From positions 62,001 through 126,000 of the forward strand of contig NZ_MLFP01000012.1 in NCBI RefSeq assembly GCF_002095465.1: a stretch of DNA of 64,000 bases, given 5' to 3'. Of the stretch, positions 36,750 to 48,232 are shown one piece after another. The notes beneath the pieces were generated by a model. That model ran no database searches. It was not told the origin of the DNA and was given only the letters and a program-made list of their open reading frames with translations. A program made the translations under genes and the position numbers. The DNA is from Pantoea rodasii. GTDB taxonomy: Bacteria > Pseudomonadota > Gammaproteobacteria > Enterobacterales > Enterobacteriaceae. The stretch's first letter is position 1. The number at the start of each line of letters is the position of its first letter.

Positions 36750-38183
36750 TCAGTGGTGCAGTAAAAACACCGTCGCCAAACCGAGGAAAATAAAGAAACC
36801 GCCAGTGTCGGTGATGGCAGTGATCAGCACGCTGGAGCCCACGGCCGGATCGCGTTTCATCTTGGTCATGATCAACGGAATCAGCACACCCATTAGCGCC
36901 GCCAGCAGCAGATTAAGCACCATGGCTAGCATCATTACGCCACCGAGTTGCAGGTTGTCGTACATCAACCAGGTGACGGCCCCCATAATTCCACCCCAGA
37001 ACAGGCCGTTAATCAGCGCAACGCCGAGTTCACGTACTACCAGGAAGGAAAAGTTACCCGGTTCCACTTGATGCAGCGCCAGCGCACGCACAATCATGGT
37101 GATGGTCTGATTGCCGGTATTACCGCCAATCCCGGCCACAATCGGCATCAGTGCCGCCAGCGCCACCAACTGGGAAATGGTGGCTTCAAACAAGCCAATC
37201 ACGCGTGAGGCGATAAATGCCGTACACAGGTTGACCGCCAGCCACGCCCAGCGTTTACCCACCGCTTTGCGTACCGGCGCGAACACATCTTCGCCCTGGC
37301 TGATACCACCCATCTTACGGATATTGCTCTCGTTCTCTTCGTTCACCAGATCGATCACGTCTTCCACGGTGATACGCCCAATCAACTTGCCTTTAGCATC
37401 AATAACGGCGGCGGAGATCAAGTTATAACGTTCGAACGCACTGGCCGCTTCTTCGGCTTTGTCATCGAGCTGGAAGGTGGTCGGGCGCGAATTCATGACT
37501 TCTGAAACCAGCGTTTTTGGCTTGTTGAGCAAGATATCGGTCAGTGTTAACTCACCCAGCAACTGATTCTGCTCGTCGGTGATGAAGATTTTATCGGTGC
37601 CACCCGGCATGCTTTTGCGCTTGCGCAGAAAGCGCTGTACGGTGGCGAGGGTCACGTCAGAGCGGACGGTAAGGATATTGAAATCCATCACCTGCCCCAC
37701 GCGGTCGCGATCCAACTCGATCACTTCCAGCAGGCGTGCGCGCAGGTTAGGTTCCAGCGTGGTGAGTAAACGTCCGGTTAAATCGCGCGGCAGATAGCGC
37801 GCCAGATATACCTGATCGTCGATGTCCAGCGGCTCAATAGCGTGCAGAATCTCGCGATCAGTCATACCTTCCGTCAGGCTGGCCCAGACGGTTTCGGAAG
37901 CTTCGACCAGCACGCGACCGCGCTGCTCAGGGGGCACAAGGCGCCATAAAGCCAGACGCTCTTGTTCGGGTAGTGCTTCGAGGATATCCGCTAAGTCAGC
38001 AGCATGCAGTAGCTGCAGCTCTTCTTCCAGCTGGTGGCGCCAGTCGGTGATCTCCCGCAGTTCTGCGGCATTGAGATCAATCGATTTATCCAGCAGCACA
38101 TCAACGAGATCGTCTTCGCTGAGGAGCAGATGCAAGATGCGCTGGCGGATTTCAGTTAATTGTTGTGCATACGGAGCAGACAT
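36750..38183 (-). CDS. mgtE: Magnesium transporter MgtE
   Basis: MgtE is a dimeric Mg2+ channel gated by its cytoplasmic domains. The 477-residue product has an N-terminal helical superfamily domain (LHAADLADILEALPEQERLALW), two CBS domains (about residues 150-275; for example VSEVMNSRPTTFQLDDKAEE and LIGRITVEDVIDLV), a connecting helix, and five membrane helices in the C-terminus with the pore signature PIVAGIGGNTGNQTITMIVRAL. E. coli K-12 lacks mgtE. I see no Mg2+ riboswitch upstream. Confidence 0.95.
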   Translation of the reverse strand: MSAPYAQQLTEIRQRILHLLLSEDDLVDVLLDKSIDLNAAELREITDWRHQLEEELQLLHAADLADILEALPEQERLALWRLVPPEQRGRVLVEASETVWASLTEGMTDREILHAIEPLDIDDQVYLARYLPRDLTGRLLTTLEPNLRARLLEVIELDRDRVGQVMDFNILTVRSDVTLATVQRFLRKRKSMPGGTDKIFITDEQNQLLGELTLTDILLNKPKTLVSEVMNSRPTTFQLDDKAEEAASAFERYNLISAAVIDAKGKLIGRITVEDVIDLVNEENESNIRKMGGISQGEDVFAPVRKAVGKRWAWLAVNLCTAFIASRVIGLFEATISQLVALAALMPIVAGIGGNTGNQTITMIVRALALHQVEPGNFSFLVVRELGVALINGLFWGGIMGAVTWLMYDNLQLGGVMMLAMVLNLLLAALMGVLIPLIMTKMKRDPAVGSSVLITAITDTGGFFIFLGLATVFLLHH

Positions 38184-38309
38184 AACGCGTCCCTTGTGTC
38201 TGTAAAGTCAGGTCAAAGTGTAGCGCGTTGCGGGTAATCAGGGCGTATTTAGCAGCATTGTCACAAACGGGCAATGTGAAGCGACAAGCAACGATGACCC
38301 GCAAGTTCC

Positions 38310-38498
38310 TTAGCGCGAATCGCTGGTGCTCAGTGTGGTAACCGGCTCAGGCGCGGCTTTTTTCTGCTGATGATGCTCAATAGCACCGGGAATGATAAAA
38401 ATCAGACGGCCAACCAAAATAAAGAAACTGATCAGCAAAATAATGCGAGTCATGGTACCGGTTTTGGGACGTCTTCGTGCAGGGATGGCGCTGTTCAC
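38310..38498 (-). CDS. yfgG: YfgG family small membrane protein
   Basis: The GTG at 38498 starts a 62-residue protein (MNSAIPARRRPKTGTMTRII) with AGGA upstream; a longer frame from 38549 exists but is less like the family. It has a basic N-terminus and one membrane helix (TRIILLISFFILVGRLIF), then a short polar tail. It aligns in pattern and position with E. coli YfgG, which lies near ppx and has been linked to nickel/cobalt tolerance. Confidence 0.75.
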   Translation of the reverse strand: MNSAIPARRRPKTGTMTRIILLISFFILVGRLIFIIPGAIEHHQQKKAAPEPVTTLSTSDSR

Positions 38499-38623
38499 GC
38501 GGGGTGGTTCCTGTAAATGCCCGGCTGGGCGGTGGCAATATTTAGTCACAGTTGCAACTTCAGGTCAATCGCTGTGTGAAAAATGAGCAGAGAGCGTTAA
38601 GGCCGCCTGAAGCGGCCATAACT

Positions 38624-39223
38624 TCAATAACTGGCTTTTTGCGCCAGCAGCGTGGCGAAACGGTATTTAATGCGATCGCCGTTTTCATCCCGACGATGCA
38701 GTTCACCGATATCTTCGTTGTATTTCACGATGTGCCAATTGCGGTAGTATTCGCTCAACTCACCGGATTTAAAGGCAAACGGGAAGTTTTGCGTATTCGG
38801 ATAATCATCCGTATTCATCGCTGCCACAATCAGGTTATAGCCATACTTCACCGTGCTCGCCTGCATGTCGGCAATCAACTGCGGGATGGTTTCCGGTTGC
38901 AGGAACATCATCACCACAGTTGAAAACACGAACTGATAGCCACCGTTGAATCGCACCTGATTGAGATCGCACAGTTCGGTGCGGATGTTCGTCAGATGCT
39001 CTTCATGGATAATGCTATTCAGGCGCTCAAGGCTGACCGGATTGCTATCCCAGGCGGTAACGTCAAAGCCATGTTGATTGAGGAACAGGCTGTTACGACC
39101 CTGACCACTGCCGAGATCCAGAGCCTTACCCACTGTCAGTTTTGGCAGTGCAGCCAGCACCTCGGAGTGGGTGGGCGTCATGCCATACTTATCCGCAAAA
39201 TAATTGTCGGGTCGTATTGTCAT
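38624..39223 (-). CDS. tehB: Tellurite resistance methyltransferase TehB
   Basis: A SAM-dependent methyltransferase of 199 residues. Motif I is ALDLGSGQGRNSLFL and the N-terminus MTIRPDNYFADKYGMTPTHSEV matches TehB. TehB confers tellurite resistance, probably by methylating the oxyanion or a derivative. The partner channel gene tehA is not in the window. It lies next to ppx at a position where E. coli has yfgF. Confidence 0.9.
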   Translation of the reverse strand: MTIRPDNYFADKYGMTPTHSEVLAALPKLTVGKALDLGSGQGRNSLFLNQHGFDVTAWDSNPVSLERLNSIIHEEHLTNIRTELCDLNQVRFNGGYQFVFSTVVMMFLQPETIPQLIADMQASTVKYGYNLIVAAMNTDDYPNTQNFPFAFKSGELSEYYRNWHIVKYNEDIGELHRRDENGDRIKYRFATLLAQKASY

Positions 39224-39250
39224 AGCGATACAGCGGGCCAGCAGCCCGCG

Positions 39251-40774
39251 TTACTCCTCTTCCAGCGTCAGTTTCCAGCCGGTGACATCGTTCCAATAGG
39301 CCTGCTCGCGCTCCAGATCCAACTGCACCAGCGTGTTCTGGCTCAGGAAGCCGCGCGGGAAGGTCAGCGTCCAGTTGCTGTCATCCGCTTTGAGCTTGAG
39401 TGAATCCGGTTTGGTGGTGGCCTGACGTTGATTATTTAACAACGTGCCCAAACGTAGCAGGAACACCATCGGCAGGAACTGTTTCTTTTTGAACAAGGTG
39501 AAACGTGGCATCTCATCCTGCTTCACCGCTTTACGATGGTAGCGTACCAGCGTCGCCAGCAGCATCTGTTGATCCTGGTTAAACCCGGGCATGTTTGAGT
39601 TCTGCAGAATGTAAGCCGAATGACGTTGCATGCCGCTGTGGTTGATGGTCAACCCGACTTCATGCAAGAGCGCAGCCCACTTCAACAGTGCTGAAAGCTG
39701 AGGATTCGCCTGCTTGGGATTTTGATCCAGCCACTGCAAATAAAGCTGCTCGGTGGTTTCCAGCACGCGACGCGCCTGATCGCTATCAATCACGTAATGG
39801 TTGGCCAGACTTTGAGCGGTGCGGCTGCGAATGTCCTGATGGCGGAAACGGCCCTCCATCTCGTACAGCACGCCTTCACGCAACGCGCCGTCGGACAGGC
39901 GCAGCTCACGGATTGCCAACGCATCAAACGCACCACACAGAATCGACAGGCCCGGCACAAACACCGCTTTACGTTCTTCCGACAAACCCGGCAGGCTTAG
40001 CGCGTTGAAAGACTTGTGCTTCAACACTTCGGACACCAGCATTTCCAGCGTTTCCGGGGTGATCAGCTTCTCTTTCTCGCCCATTGCCAGCAACACTTCG
40101 CAGGCCGCTTTGATCGAACCGGACGCGCCCAGCGCATACTGCCAGCCGTGCAGACGATACTGCCACGCCATGGTTTCTAACTTCTGTGCGGCAGACAATC
40201 GCGCACGACGGAAGTTTTCCGGTGTGATTTCCCCTTTCGGGAAATAGAGATTGGCGAAGCTGACACAACCCATGCGGCGGCTTTCGACCAACTGCGGTTC
40301 AAAATCTTCACCAATCACCAGCTCAGTTGAACCACCACCGATATCGATGACCAGCTTGCGGCCTTTTTCCGGCTGCGTATGCTCCACGCCCATAAAGATC
40401 AGACGCGCTTCTTCGTTGCCGGAAATCACCTCAATCGGATACGGGATCACTTCAGCTGCGCGCTGCAGGAACTCTTCCGCATTGGTGGCAATACGCAATG
40501 TGTGCGTGCCAACAATAGTGACGTTTGCCGGGCTGAACCCCTGCAAACGTTCCGCGAACAGTGCGAGGCAGTTCAAGCCGCGCTCCATCGCCTCATCGCT
40601 TAAGCGGTTCTGAGCATCCAACCCGTCGGCCAGATGCACACGCTGCTTTAAGCGCCCCAGCACTTGCATGGCACCATCGACCACACGGGCAATCACCATG
40701 TGGAAACTGTTTGAGCCCAAATCGATGGCAGCAAATTCCTGCGGTTTCGGCGTACTTTTATGGGAAATTGGCAT
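39251..40774 (-). CDS. ppx: Exopolyphosphatase
   Basis: Ppx removes terminal phosphates from polyphosphate and also hydrolyses pppGpp. Actin-like ATPase folds are visible in [17 protein letters not shown] and [16 protein letters not shown], followed by a helical C-terminal HD-type domain ([21 protein letters not shown]). Length is 507 residues. It is downstream of ppk, five bases away, in the conserved ppk-ppx operon. Confidence 0.96.
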   Translation of the reverse strand: MPISHKSTPKPQEFAAIDLGSNSFHMVIARVVDGAMQVLGRLKQRVHLADGLDAQNRLSDEAMERGLNCLALFAERLQGFSPANVTIVGTHTLRIATNAEEFLQRAAEVIPYPIEVISGNEEARLIFMGVEHTQPEKGRKLVIDIGGGSTELVIGEDFEPQLVESRRMGCVSFANLYFPKGEITPENFRRARLSAAQKLETMAWQYRLHGWQYALGASGSIKAACEVLLAMGEKEKLITPETLEMLVSEVLKHKSFNALSLPGLSEERKAVFVPGLSILCGAFDALAIRELRLSDGALREGVLYEMEGRFRHQDIRSRTAQSLANHYVIDSDQARRVLETTEQLYLQWLDQNPKQANPQLSALLKWAALLHEVGLTINHSGMQRHSAYILQNSNMPGFNQDQQMLLATLVRYHRKAVKQDEMPRFTLFKKKQFLPMVFLLRLGTLLNNQRQATTKPDSLKLKADDSNWTLTFPRGFLSQNTLVQLDLEREQAYWNDVTGWKLTLEEE

Positions 40775-40779
40775 AGGCG

Positions 40780-42840
40780 TTATTCGGGTTGTTCCAGTTT
40801 CTTGATGTAATCGTAAATCGCCAGCTGCGAGCGCACCTTCTTGCGATTGCCGCGCGGAACATAACGGTTACTCAGTTCTTTGTCCACGATGCGCGCTTTC
40901 ACGGTATCACTCAACAGAATGGCAATGATATCCAGAATGCGCTGCTTCACGCGGGGATCAAGGATCGCAACGGCCACCTCAATACGGTGATCGATATTAC
41001 GCGTCATCCAGTCTGCGGAAGAGAGATAGACTTTTTTCTCGCCGCCGTTCTCAAAAATATAGACGCGGTCGTGCTCAAGATAACGGTCAACGATGCTGGT
41101 AATGCGAATATTTTCACTGATGCCCGGTAAATCAGGAATCAAAGAACACATGCCGCGCACCAACAGATTGATCTTCACGCCAGCGGATGATGCCGCATAC
41201 AAACGATCAACCAAACCGTTATCCACCAGGTTATTGATTTTCAGCGTAATGCCAGCCGGCTTTTTCTGCTGAGCCTGGGCAATCTCGGCATCGATCAACT
41301 TATACAGCATGTCGCGTGAGTTCTGCGGCGATACCAATAAGTGTTCGAATGTTACCGGGCGATACGGGTTCTCAATGAAGTTGAACACGCGGCGCACTTC
41401 ATTGGTGATGCGCGCATCGGCGGTCAGCAATGAATAGTCAGTATAAATGCGGGCGGTTTTTTCGTTGAAGTTACCGGTGCCAATATGCGCATAACGCACG
41501 ATCTCACCGTTTTCACGACGTGAAATCAGGAACAGCTTGGCGTGAATTTTCAGACCCGGCGCAGAGAAAATTACGTGCACACCGGCTTCCGTCAGACGTT
41601 TTGCCCAGCGAATGTTGGCTTCTTCATCGAAACGCGCCTGCAGCTCAACCACCACGGTGACTTTTTTACCGTTGTAAGCAGCGTGAATCATCGCATCCAT
41701 GATGCGTGAGTTCTTAGCTACGCGATAAATGTTGATCTTAATCGCCAACACACTCGGGTCAAACGACGCCTGACGCAGCAGCTCCAGCACGTGCTCGAAG
41801 GTGTGGTACGGATAATAAAGCAGCACATCGCGATTACGGATGGCATCAAAACCGTTGCGGAAGCCGTCAAAGCCGATATGGCGAATTTGCGGCAATGGAC
41901 GGTTTTCCAGATTGGCTTTGCCGACGTTCGGGAAGCCAATAAAGTCTTTAAAGTTGTGGTAGCGGCCGCCCGGCACAATCGAATCGTCGTTCGAAATCGC
42001 CAGCTTATGGCGCAGCATTTCCACCATCGCGTCCGGCATATCACGCTGATAAACGAAGCGCACAGGTTCTGCGTTAAGACGCTGTTTCAGGCTGGAGGAC
42101 ATCAGTTCCAGCAGGCTCGATTCCATCTCAGTGACGAGGTCATATTCGGCATCGCGCGTCATCTTCATCGAATAGGCATTCAGCGCGTCATAATCGAAGA
42201 AGCCTTTGAAGATTTCATCCAGGCAATAGCGCAGGATGTTATCCAGCAGAATCATGGGTTTGCGACGACGCGGCGATTCGGCCGGTAAATTGACGAAGCG
42301 CGGCACCTTATCCGACGGGATTTCCAGCAGCGCATAACGAATATCGTCGCCGCGGATAATCTCAACCGCCAGATAGGTGTAATCGTCTTTGAGGAACTCA
42401 ATCAGATCGGTGTCGTGGTTAATCAGAATCGGCGTGACGTGCTGGCGTAATTGATGTTTGAAGTAATAGCGCAGCCACTCTTGCTGATTCGGCGACAGCT
42501 GGCGTTCGTTAATCAGGAAGATCTGATTACGTGCCATCTCCAGCAGCAGATCGTTGTACAGGGCATCGAATTCCTGATCCGATTTCTGTACCCGCAGCTG
42601 AATTTTTTTCAATATATGACGAAGTGTCGTTGGCGTGCCCTGTTCCTCACCGATCAGAATGCGACGTTTCAGATCGGCGAAGCGCACTTTGTAGAACTCT
42701 TCGAGATTGTTGGAGTAAATCCCCAGGAAGCGCATACGCTCAATCAGCGGGTTAGTCTTGTCCGCGGCTTCCTGTAATACACGTTCATTGAAGCTTAACC
42801 AGCTTATTTCTTTTTCTATATACAGCTTTTCCTGACCCAT
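40780..42840 (-). CDS. ppk: Polyphosphate kinase 1
   Basis: Ppk reversibly makes polyphosphate from ATP at the inner membrane through a phosphohistidine. The 686-residue product has the N-terminal domain ([19 protein letters not shown]) and the head and catalytic domains with [15 protein letters not shown] (catalytic histidine), [22 protein letters not shown] and [20 protein letters not shown]. It is the first gene of ppk-ppx and divergent from pstC. Confidence 0.97.
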   Translation of the reverse strand: MGQEKLYIEKEISWLSFNERVLQEAADKTNPLIERMRFLGIYSNNLEEFYKVRFADLKRRILIGEEQGTPTTLRHILKKIQLRVQKSDQEFDALYNDLLLEMARNQIFLINERQLSPNQQEWLRYYFKHQLRQHVTPILINHDTDLIEFLKDDYTYLAVEIIRGDDIRYALLEIPSDKVPRFVNLPAESPRRRKPMILLDNILRYCLDEIFKGFFDYDALNAYSMKMTRDAEYDLVTEMESSLLELMSSSLKQRLNAEPVRFVYQRDMPDAMVEMLRHKLAISNDDSIVPGGRYHNFKDFIGFPNVGKANLENRPLPQIRHIGFDGFRNGFDAIRNRDVLLYYPYHTFEHVLELLRQASFDPSVLAIKINIYRVAKNSRIMDAMIHAAYNGKKVTVVVELQARFDEEANIRWAKRLTEAGVHVIFSAPGLKIHAKLFLISRRENGEIVRYAHIGTGNFNEKTARIYTDYSLLTADARITNEVRRVFNFIENPYRPVTFEHLLVSPQNSRDMLYKLIDAEIAQAQQKKPAGITLKINNLVDNGLVDRLYAASSAGVKINLLVRGMCSLIPDLPGISENIRITSIVDRYLEHDRVYIFENGGEKKVYLSSADWMTRNIDHRIEVAVAILDPRVKQRILDIIAILLSDTVKARIVDKELSNRYVPRGNRKKVRSQLAIYDYIKKLEQPE

Positions 42841-43022
42841 TCTGACTCCGTGATGCTGTTGCTGGACGGATTGTCCGGCGGGAAAATCGCAAAAATGCGC
42901 CTCCGCTCAGTGTCCATCACCATTATGGCGAGAGTATGGCAAGCTTGTCCAACGTCAAAGGTTGTCTTATCAATCAGCTACGGGCAACATAGCGACGTGT
43001 TTTCACCTGTAACCTGGCCTGC

Positions 43023-45115
43023 ATGAGCATAAATCGTATCCCTGTCCATTTCAGCGACCGTCGTCGCCGTGCTGTCGATCAGTTTGTTCGTCGCGTGGTG
43101 ACGGGTTGCGGCGTGGGCATTTTACTGCTGATGCTGCTGCTATTCTTCTGGCTGATCTGGGTGGTATTACCCCTTTTCAGCGCGCCGGGCATGCAAGCCA
43201 CCACCAATATACAACTTTGGGATAAAGCCCCGGTGCTGGCGATGGGCAGCGAAGGGCAGCTTGGCTGGCGCATCAGCCGTAATGAAGCGCGCTTTATTCC
43301 GCTCGACGGACAGCCCGCCGCTCAGGCGTTGCCGCTATCGGGACATCCTGATGCGGCGGTGAAAAGCAGCAACAGTAGCAGCGTGTTGCTTAATATGCAG
43401 GGTGGATTGATGCTGATGCAACCGTTGATCCACGACAATCAAGGCGAATGGTTTTTCCCGTTTGGCGATCGTCCGCTGCATCTGGCGCAAGGCGACGTCA
43501 CAAACATGGCGTTAACTTCCCTTGGCGATCACCAATGGCGTATCGCCGCGCAAACCCCTGCGGGCATTAGCGTGATGACGCTGGAGAACCAGCAAAACGT
43601 TAACCAGATTCTGCTGCCTCAGCAGCAAGCCGACCTTCTGCTGTTATCTCCCGATGGTACGTTACTGTACGCCAGTGAAGGGCGTCTATTGCGCGTGTGG
43701 CAGATTACCCCCGAGGGCGCACAGCTGCGTGAAACCCAAACCCTGAATCAGCGGCCACAAAGCCTGCATATCCTGACGGGTGGTCGTACGCTGCTGATTC
43801 AGGACGCGCAGGGCGTGCATCAGTGGTTTTCGATTGCCGGTGATAAAGGGCCGCGCCTGCAAGAAATTCATACCTTCAACAGCAGTCAGGACGCGATGAA
43901 TGTTGTGCCTGAATCGCAACGCCGTGTGTTCGCAACCTATAACGCTGCCGGTGAAATCAAACTGTTTGCCAGCAAACAGCAGGGACCGATTTTGACCCGT
44001 CAGCTGGCGCCGGGTATTCAGGCGCTGGCATTGGCGCCGCGCGGCGATGCGCTGATTGTGGAGCGCGCAGGGCAGTGGCAGCAGTTTGCGCTGGATAACC
44101 CATGGCCGGATTTCACCTGGCGCAACCTGTGGCAAAAAATCTGGTACGAGAACTATCCGCAGGCGGATTGGGTATGGCAATCCACCGCTGCCGGTGACAG
44201 CTATCAGGCCAAATTCAGCCTGATACCGATGGTGATGGGCACGCTAAAAGCCGCCTCGCTGGCGCTGCTGTTTGCCACGCCGCTGGCGCTGGCGGCAGCG
44301 ATGTACACCGCCTGGTTTATGTCACCGGGATTACGCCGCTGGGTGAAGCCGGGCATTGAAATGATGGGTGCGCTGCCCAGCGTGGTGATTGGTTTAATTG
44401 CCGGCGTCTGGCTGGCACCGCACGTGAGTACCGCGCTGGTCGGCGTGCTGCTATTGCCCCTGGTGCTGGCGGTGACTTTACTATTGTGCGGCGTGCTCAG
44501 CCCGTATCTGCCCAATCGCTGGCGACGTCCGGGTTTTGAAGTGATTTTGCTGTTGCCGGTATTACTGGCTGTCACGCTCTTAACGCTGTGGCTGCGACGC
44601 AATTGTGGCCGGATATCGGTGAGCGGCTGGCACATTACGAACAACGCAACTTATTAGTGGCTGCGCTGGCGATGGGGTTTGCGCTGGTGCCCCTGATATT
44701 CACGCTATCGGAAGATGCGTTATTCAGCGTGCCGGGCGCGCTGGGACAAGGTTCACTGGCGCTGGGTGCCACGCCGTGGCAAACCCTGACGCGCGTGGTA
44801 ATGCCTGGCGCATCGGCAGGTATTTTTGCCGCCCTGATGATCGGCTTTGGCCGAGCGGTGGGCGAAACCATGATCGTGCTGATGGCTACTGGCAACACGC
44901 CAGTCAGTGAAGGTGGCCTGTTTGCCGGATTGCGCGCGCTCTCTGCCAACATCGCCATCGAAATGCCAGAAGCCGCAGCGGGCAGTGCCCATTACCGCAT
45001 TCTGTTCCTCAGCGCATTGTTGTTACTGATATTCACACTGGTGATCAACACCGTAGCGGAGCTGATTCGTCAGCGCTTGCGCCAGCGCTACAGCCAGCAT
45101 GAGGGACAGGGATGA
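43023..45115 (+). pseudogene. pstC: PstC-type phosphate ABC permease with large periplasmic insert, apparent frameshift at 44594
   Basis: Permease of a phosphate ABC importer. It is far longer than the 319-residue E. coli PstC: after the first membrane helix (residues 22-50) there is an approximately 330-residue periplasmic insert with propeller-like repeats, then the permease domain from about residue 400 (LIPMVMGTLKAASLALLFAT). Homology breaks after LLTLWL; one extra G at 44594 (CTGCGACG to CTGGCGACG) restores LATQLWPDIGERL and the rest, including GATPWQTLTRVVMPGASAGIFAALMIGFGRAVGETM, ending at 45115. The corrected protein is about 697 residues. Its end overlaps pstA by four bases. Confidence 0.85.
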
Positions 45116-46710
45116 AAGCGATGCGTCAAAACGATCGCTGGCGCTGGCTCACCGCCGGTGCGGTCGCCGTGTGCCTGCTGGCGTTTACCTTGTTGATTGG
45201 CCTGCTGGGCTGGCAGGGCATGCGTGCTTTCTGGCCACAGCCGGTCGACCAATATCTGTTCCAGCCGCCAGAAGGCGCAGCGGTCATGGTATTGGGCGAA
45301 ACGTTGCACCAACAGCCGCAGGGCGAGCAGTGGCGCTATGTGGTAAAAACCGGCAATCGTGATTTTGCCGCCCCGGATTTCCGCGTGCTGTATAGCCAGG
45401 GCGCGGCGAAAACCCGTCGTCCGGCGGATGCGATTGTTTTGCAGCGGCGCAGCGGCGGCAATGCTTACGGCTGGCTGGTTGAGCTGCGAGAAGATAATGA
45501 GGTGCTGACCGCACGCGATCGTGATGCACTGCTGCATCAACGGCTGGTGCAGGTCCACGAGCAGTTACGTCAGGCGAGCCATATTCGTCGTGTACAAATG
45601 GCGCGACTGAATGCCCAGCTGGAAAATCTGCAGCAACAAGTTGATGAACAGCGACAGCGCGGTACGTTCACCTTGCAGGACCAATCGGAATTCGATGCCA
45701 ACAGCGTGGCGCTACAGCGGCGTTTTAGCGCGTTAGCGCAACAGCTAACGCATCTTCAACACGAAAGCCAGCGCGACACGCTGATACTGCGTGATGTACA
45801 AGGCCAGGATCACATCATTCCGCTGGCACAGGTGGTGGATACCTGGTATCCGAATGCGATGTCGTTTGGTCAGAAAGTGCAGCACTTCTTCAATCAAATT
45901 TGGCAGTTTGTCAGTGATTCACCGACATCGGGCGGCGGCGAGAGCGGGGCGTTCCCGGCGATTTTTGGCACCGTGCTGATGGTGTTGCTGATGTCGATTA
46001 TCGTGATGCCGCTGGGCGTCGTCGCGGCGGTGTGGCTGCATGAATACGCCGGACGTAATGCGCTTACCCGGTTGGTGCGCATTGCGGTGGTGAATCTCGC
46101 CGGTGTGCCGTCGATTGTGTATGGTGTGTTTGGTTTAGGCTTTTTTGTCTGGTTGATTGGCGGCACGATTGATCAGCTGTTTTTCTCACGCTCACTGCCC
46201 AATCCTACCTTTGGCACGCCCGGTTTGCTGTGGGCGGCATTAACGCTGGCGCTGCTGACTTTGCCGGTGGTGATTGTCGCCACCGAAGAGGGGCTATCGC
46301 GTATTCCAGATAATCTCCGTCAGGGCTCATTGGCGCTCGGCGCTACGCAGGCGGAAACGCTGTGGCGCGTGGTGCTGCCGCTGGCGGTTCCCGCTATGTT
46401 AACCGGCCTGATTCTGGCCGTGGCGCGTGCGGCGGGCGAAACCGCGCCACTGATGCTGGTGGGCGTGGTGAAGATGGCACCGGAGCTGCCGGTGGATGCG
46501 GTGTTCCCGTATCTGCACCTCGACCGCAAATTTATGCACCTCGGTTTTCAGATTTACGATTTGGCGTTTCAGAGCCCGAACATCGATGCTGACCGACCGC
46601 TGGTTTACGCTACCGCATTGCTGCTGGTGGCGATCATCCTGTCGCTCAATCTGCTGGCGATGACGCTGCGCCATCGGCTGCGCGAGCGTTACCGCATTAT
46701 GACGCACTAG
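45112..46710 (+). CDS. pstA: PstA-type phosphate ABC permease
   Basis: Second permease subunit, 532 residues, also longer than E. coli PstA. One membrane helix near residues 15-36 is followed by a periplasmic region with a coiled coil (HIRRVQMARLNAQLENLQQQVDEQ and on), then a five- to six-helix permease domain from about residue 285. The coupling loop LSRIPDNLRQGSLALGATQAETLWRVVLP and the following AVARAAGETAPLMLVG are typical of PstA. It overlaps pstC (ATGA) and is followed by pstB after 12 bases. Confidence 0.92.
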   Translation: MKAMRQNDRWRWLTAGAVAVCLLAFTLLIGLLGWQGMRAFWPQPVDQYLFQPPEGAAVMVLGETLHQQPQGEQWRYVVKTGNRDFAAPDFRVLYSQGAAKTRRPADAIVLQRRSGGNAYGWLVELREDNEVLTARDRDALLHQRLVQVHEQLRQASHIRRVQMARLNAQLENLQQQVDEQRQRGTFTLQDQSEFDANSVALQRRFSALAQQLTHLQHESQRDTLILRDVQGQDHIIPLAQVVDTWYPNAMSFGQKVQHFFNQIWQFVSDSPTSGGGESGAFPAIFGTVLMVLLMSIIVMPLGVVAAVWLHEYAGRNALTRLVRIAVVNLAGVPSIVYGVFGLGFFVWLIGGTIDQLFFSRSLPNPTFGTPGLLWAALTLALLTLPVVIVATEEGLSRIPDNLRQGSLALGATQAETLWRVVLPLAVPAMLTGLILAVARAAGETAPLMLVGVVKMAPELPVDAVFPYLHLDRKFMHLGFQIYDLAFQSPNIDADRPLVYATALLLVAIILSLNLLAMTLRHRLRERYRIMTH

Positions 46711-46722
46711 AAAGGTTTTTAG

Positions 46723-47490
46723 ATGACGCCCGATTACGATATTGCGTTAACCGTCAACCAGCTTTCGCTGTGGTATGGCGAGCGCCAGGCGCTGAACAAC
46801 ATTGATTTACAGATCCCAAAAAAGCGCATAACCGCGCTGATTGGCCCTTCCGGCTGCGGCAAATCGACGCTGCTGCGTTGCTTCAATCGCATGAATGATG
46901 TGATAGATCGCTGTCGTATTGAAGGCGAGATTCTGTTGGATCAGCATGCGGTGATGCAGGCGAATCAGGATCTGCCGGCTTTGCGTCGTCGTATTGGCAT
47001 GGTTTTCCAGCGCCCCAATCCGTTCCCTAAATCGATCTATGAAAATGTGGTGTACGGTCTGCGTCTGCAAGGGGTGCGCGATCGCCGAGTATTAAATGAA
47101 GCCTGCGAACGTGCGCTGCGTGCGGCGGCGCTGTGGAGTGAAGTGAAAGATCAGCTGGCGCAGAATGCGTTGACGCTCTCCAGCGGGCAGCAGCAGCGTT
47201 TGGTGATTGCGCGCGCGATTGCTATTGAGCCGGAAGTGTTACTGCTGGATGAGCCGACGTCGGCGCTCGACCCGATCTCAACCCTGGTGATCGAAGAGTT
47301 GATGACCACGTTAAAGCAGCATTTCACGCTGGTGCTGGTGACGCACAATATGCAGCAGGCGGCGCGCGTGTCAGATTACACGGCGTTTATGCATAACGGG
47401 CAACTGGTGGAGTTTGATGAAACCGATCGCATCTTCACCTCGCCCAAAGCGCGCAAAACCGAAGATTACATTACGGGCAGATTTGGATAA
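46723..47490 (+). CDS. pstB: Phosphate ABC transporter ATPase PstB
   Basis: The 255-residue ATPase has Walker [11 protein letters not shown]-loop [17 protein letters not shown], signature LSSGQQQR, Walker [10 protein letters not shown] and H-loop VTHNMQQ. The [10 protein letters not shown] stretch is typical of PstB. The signature has Ser where LSGGQ has Gly. No pstS or phoU is adjacent, so the importer must use a binding protein encoded elsewhere, or differ in how it is loaded. Confidence 0.94.
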   Translation: MTPDYDIALTVNQLSLWYGERQALNNIDLQIPKKRITALIGPSGCGKSTLLRCFNRMNDVIDRCRIEGEILLDQHAVMQANQDLPALRRRIGMVFQRPNPFPKSIYENVVYGLRLQGVRDRRVLNEACERALRAAALWSEVKDQLAQNALTLSSGQQQRLVIARAIAIEPEVLLLDEPTSALDPISTLVIEELMTTLKQHFTLVLVTHNMQQAARVSDYTAFMHNGQLVEFDETDRIFTSPKARKTEDYITGRFG

Positions 47491-47505
47491 TCCATTCTGC
47501 AATCT

Positions 47506-47574
47506 GTAGCGGCGCAATTCATTGCGCGTAATGTCGTGCAGATAAAAAAACAGCGCGATAAATCGCGCCGTTAC
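47506..47574. repeat. GCGGCGCRATTTATYGCGC palindromic repeat, copy 3
   Basis: Halves at 47506-47527 and 47553-47574 face each other, 25 bases apart, between the convergent pstB and purN. Confidence 0.8.
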
Positions 47575-47593
47575 GGTGTGTGCCTGCTTTTGG

Positions 47594-48232
47594 TTATTCG
47601 TGCGCGTAACCTTGCGGCGGCAACGGTTGCCCATCCAGCCAGGCTTTTCCTTCACGCATCGCTAAGCGCCCATCGACAAACCAGCCGATCACCAGCGGAT
47701 AAATCGCATGTTCCTGATGCTGAACACGTGAAGCGATCTCGGCTTCATCATCTTCGGCAAACACCGGCACGCGCGCCTGCAAAATCACCGGGCCGCCATC
47801 CAGTTCGTCAGTGACAAAGTGCACCGACGTGCCGTGTTCCTCGTCGCCATTTTCTAATGCCTGGCGATGGGTGTGCAGTCCGGGATATTTCGGCAACAGC
47901 GACGGATGGATATTCACCAACCGGTCGTGATAATGCGCGACAAACGCCTGGCTAAGAATGCGCATGTAACCGGCCAGCACCACTAAATCCGGTGCGTAGG
48001 CATCGATTTCCTGCATCAGCTGGCGATCAAAGGCATCGCGGTCGGCAAAGTCACTGGCGGTGAGCGCATGGCCCGGCACGCTGGCTTCCTGCGCGCGCGT
48101 CAGACCCAACGCCGAGGCTTTATTACTGAAAACGGCAGCGACGCTGCCGTTGACACGCCCGCTTGCGCAGGCGTCAAGGATGGACTGAAGATTGCTTCCG
48201 TTGCCGGAGATCAGCACAACCAGTTTTTTCAT
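47594..48232 (-). CDS. purN: Phosphoribosylglycinamide formyltransferase 1
   Basis: PurN transfers a formyl group from 10-formyl-THF to GAR in purine synthesis. The 212-residue product has the GAR-binding [12 protein letters not shown] and the catalytic segment [17 protein letters not shown], with [15 protein letters not shown] carrying the catalytic aspartate. It overlaps the end of purM by four bases. Confidence 0.97.
   Translation of the reverse strand: MKKLVVLISGNGSNLQSILDACASGRVNGSVAAVFSNKASALGLTRAQEASVPGHALTASDFADRDAFDRQLMQEIDAYAPDLVVLAGYMRILSQAFVAHYHDRLVNIHPSLLPKYPGLHTHRQALENGDEEHGTSVHFVTDELDGGPVILQARVPVFAEDDEAEIASRVQHQEHAIYPLVIGWFVDGRLAMREGKAWLDGQPLPPQGYAHE

Noticed and set aside
42841..43022. 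A Pho box upstream of pstC
   Set aside because: I looked for paired CTGTCAT-like repeats in both orientations and found none with acceptable match, so PhoB control is not claimed.
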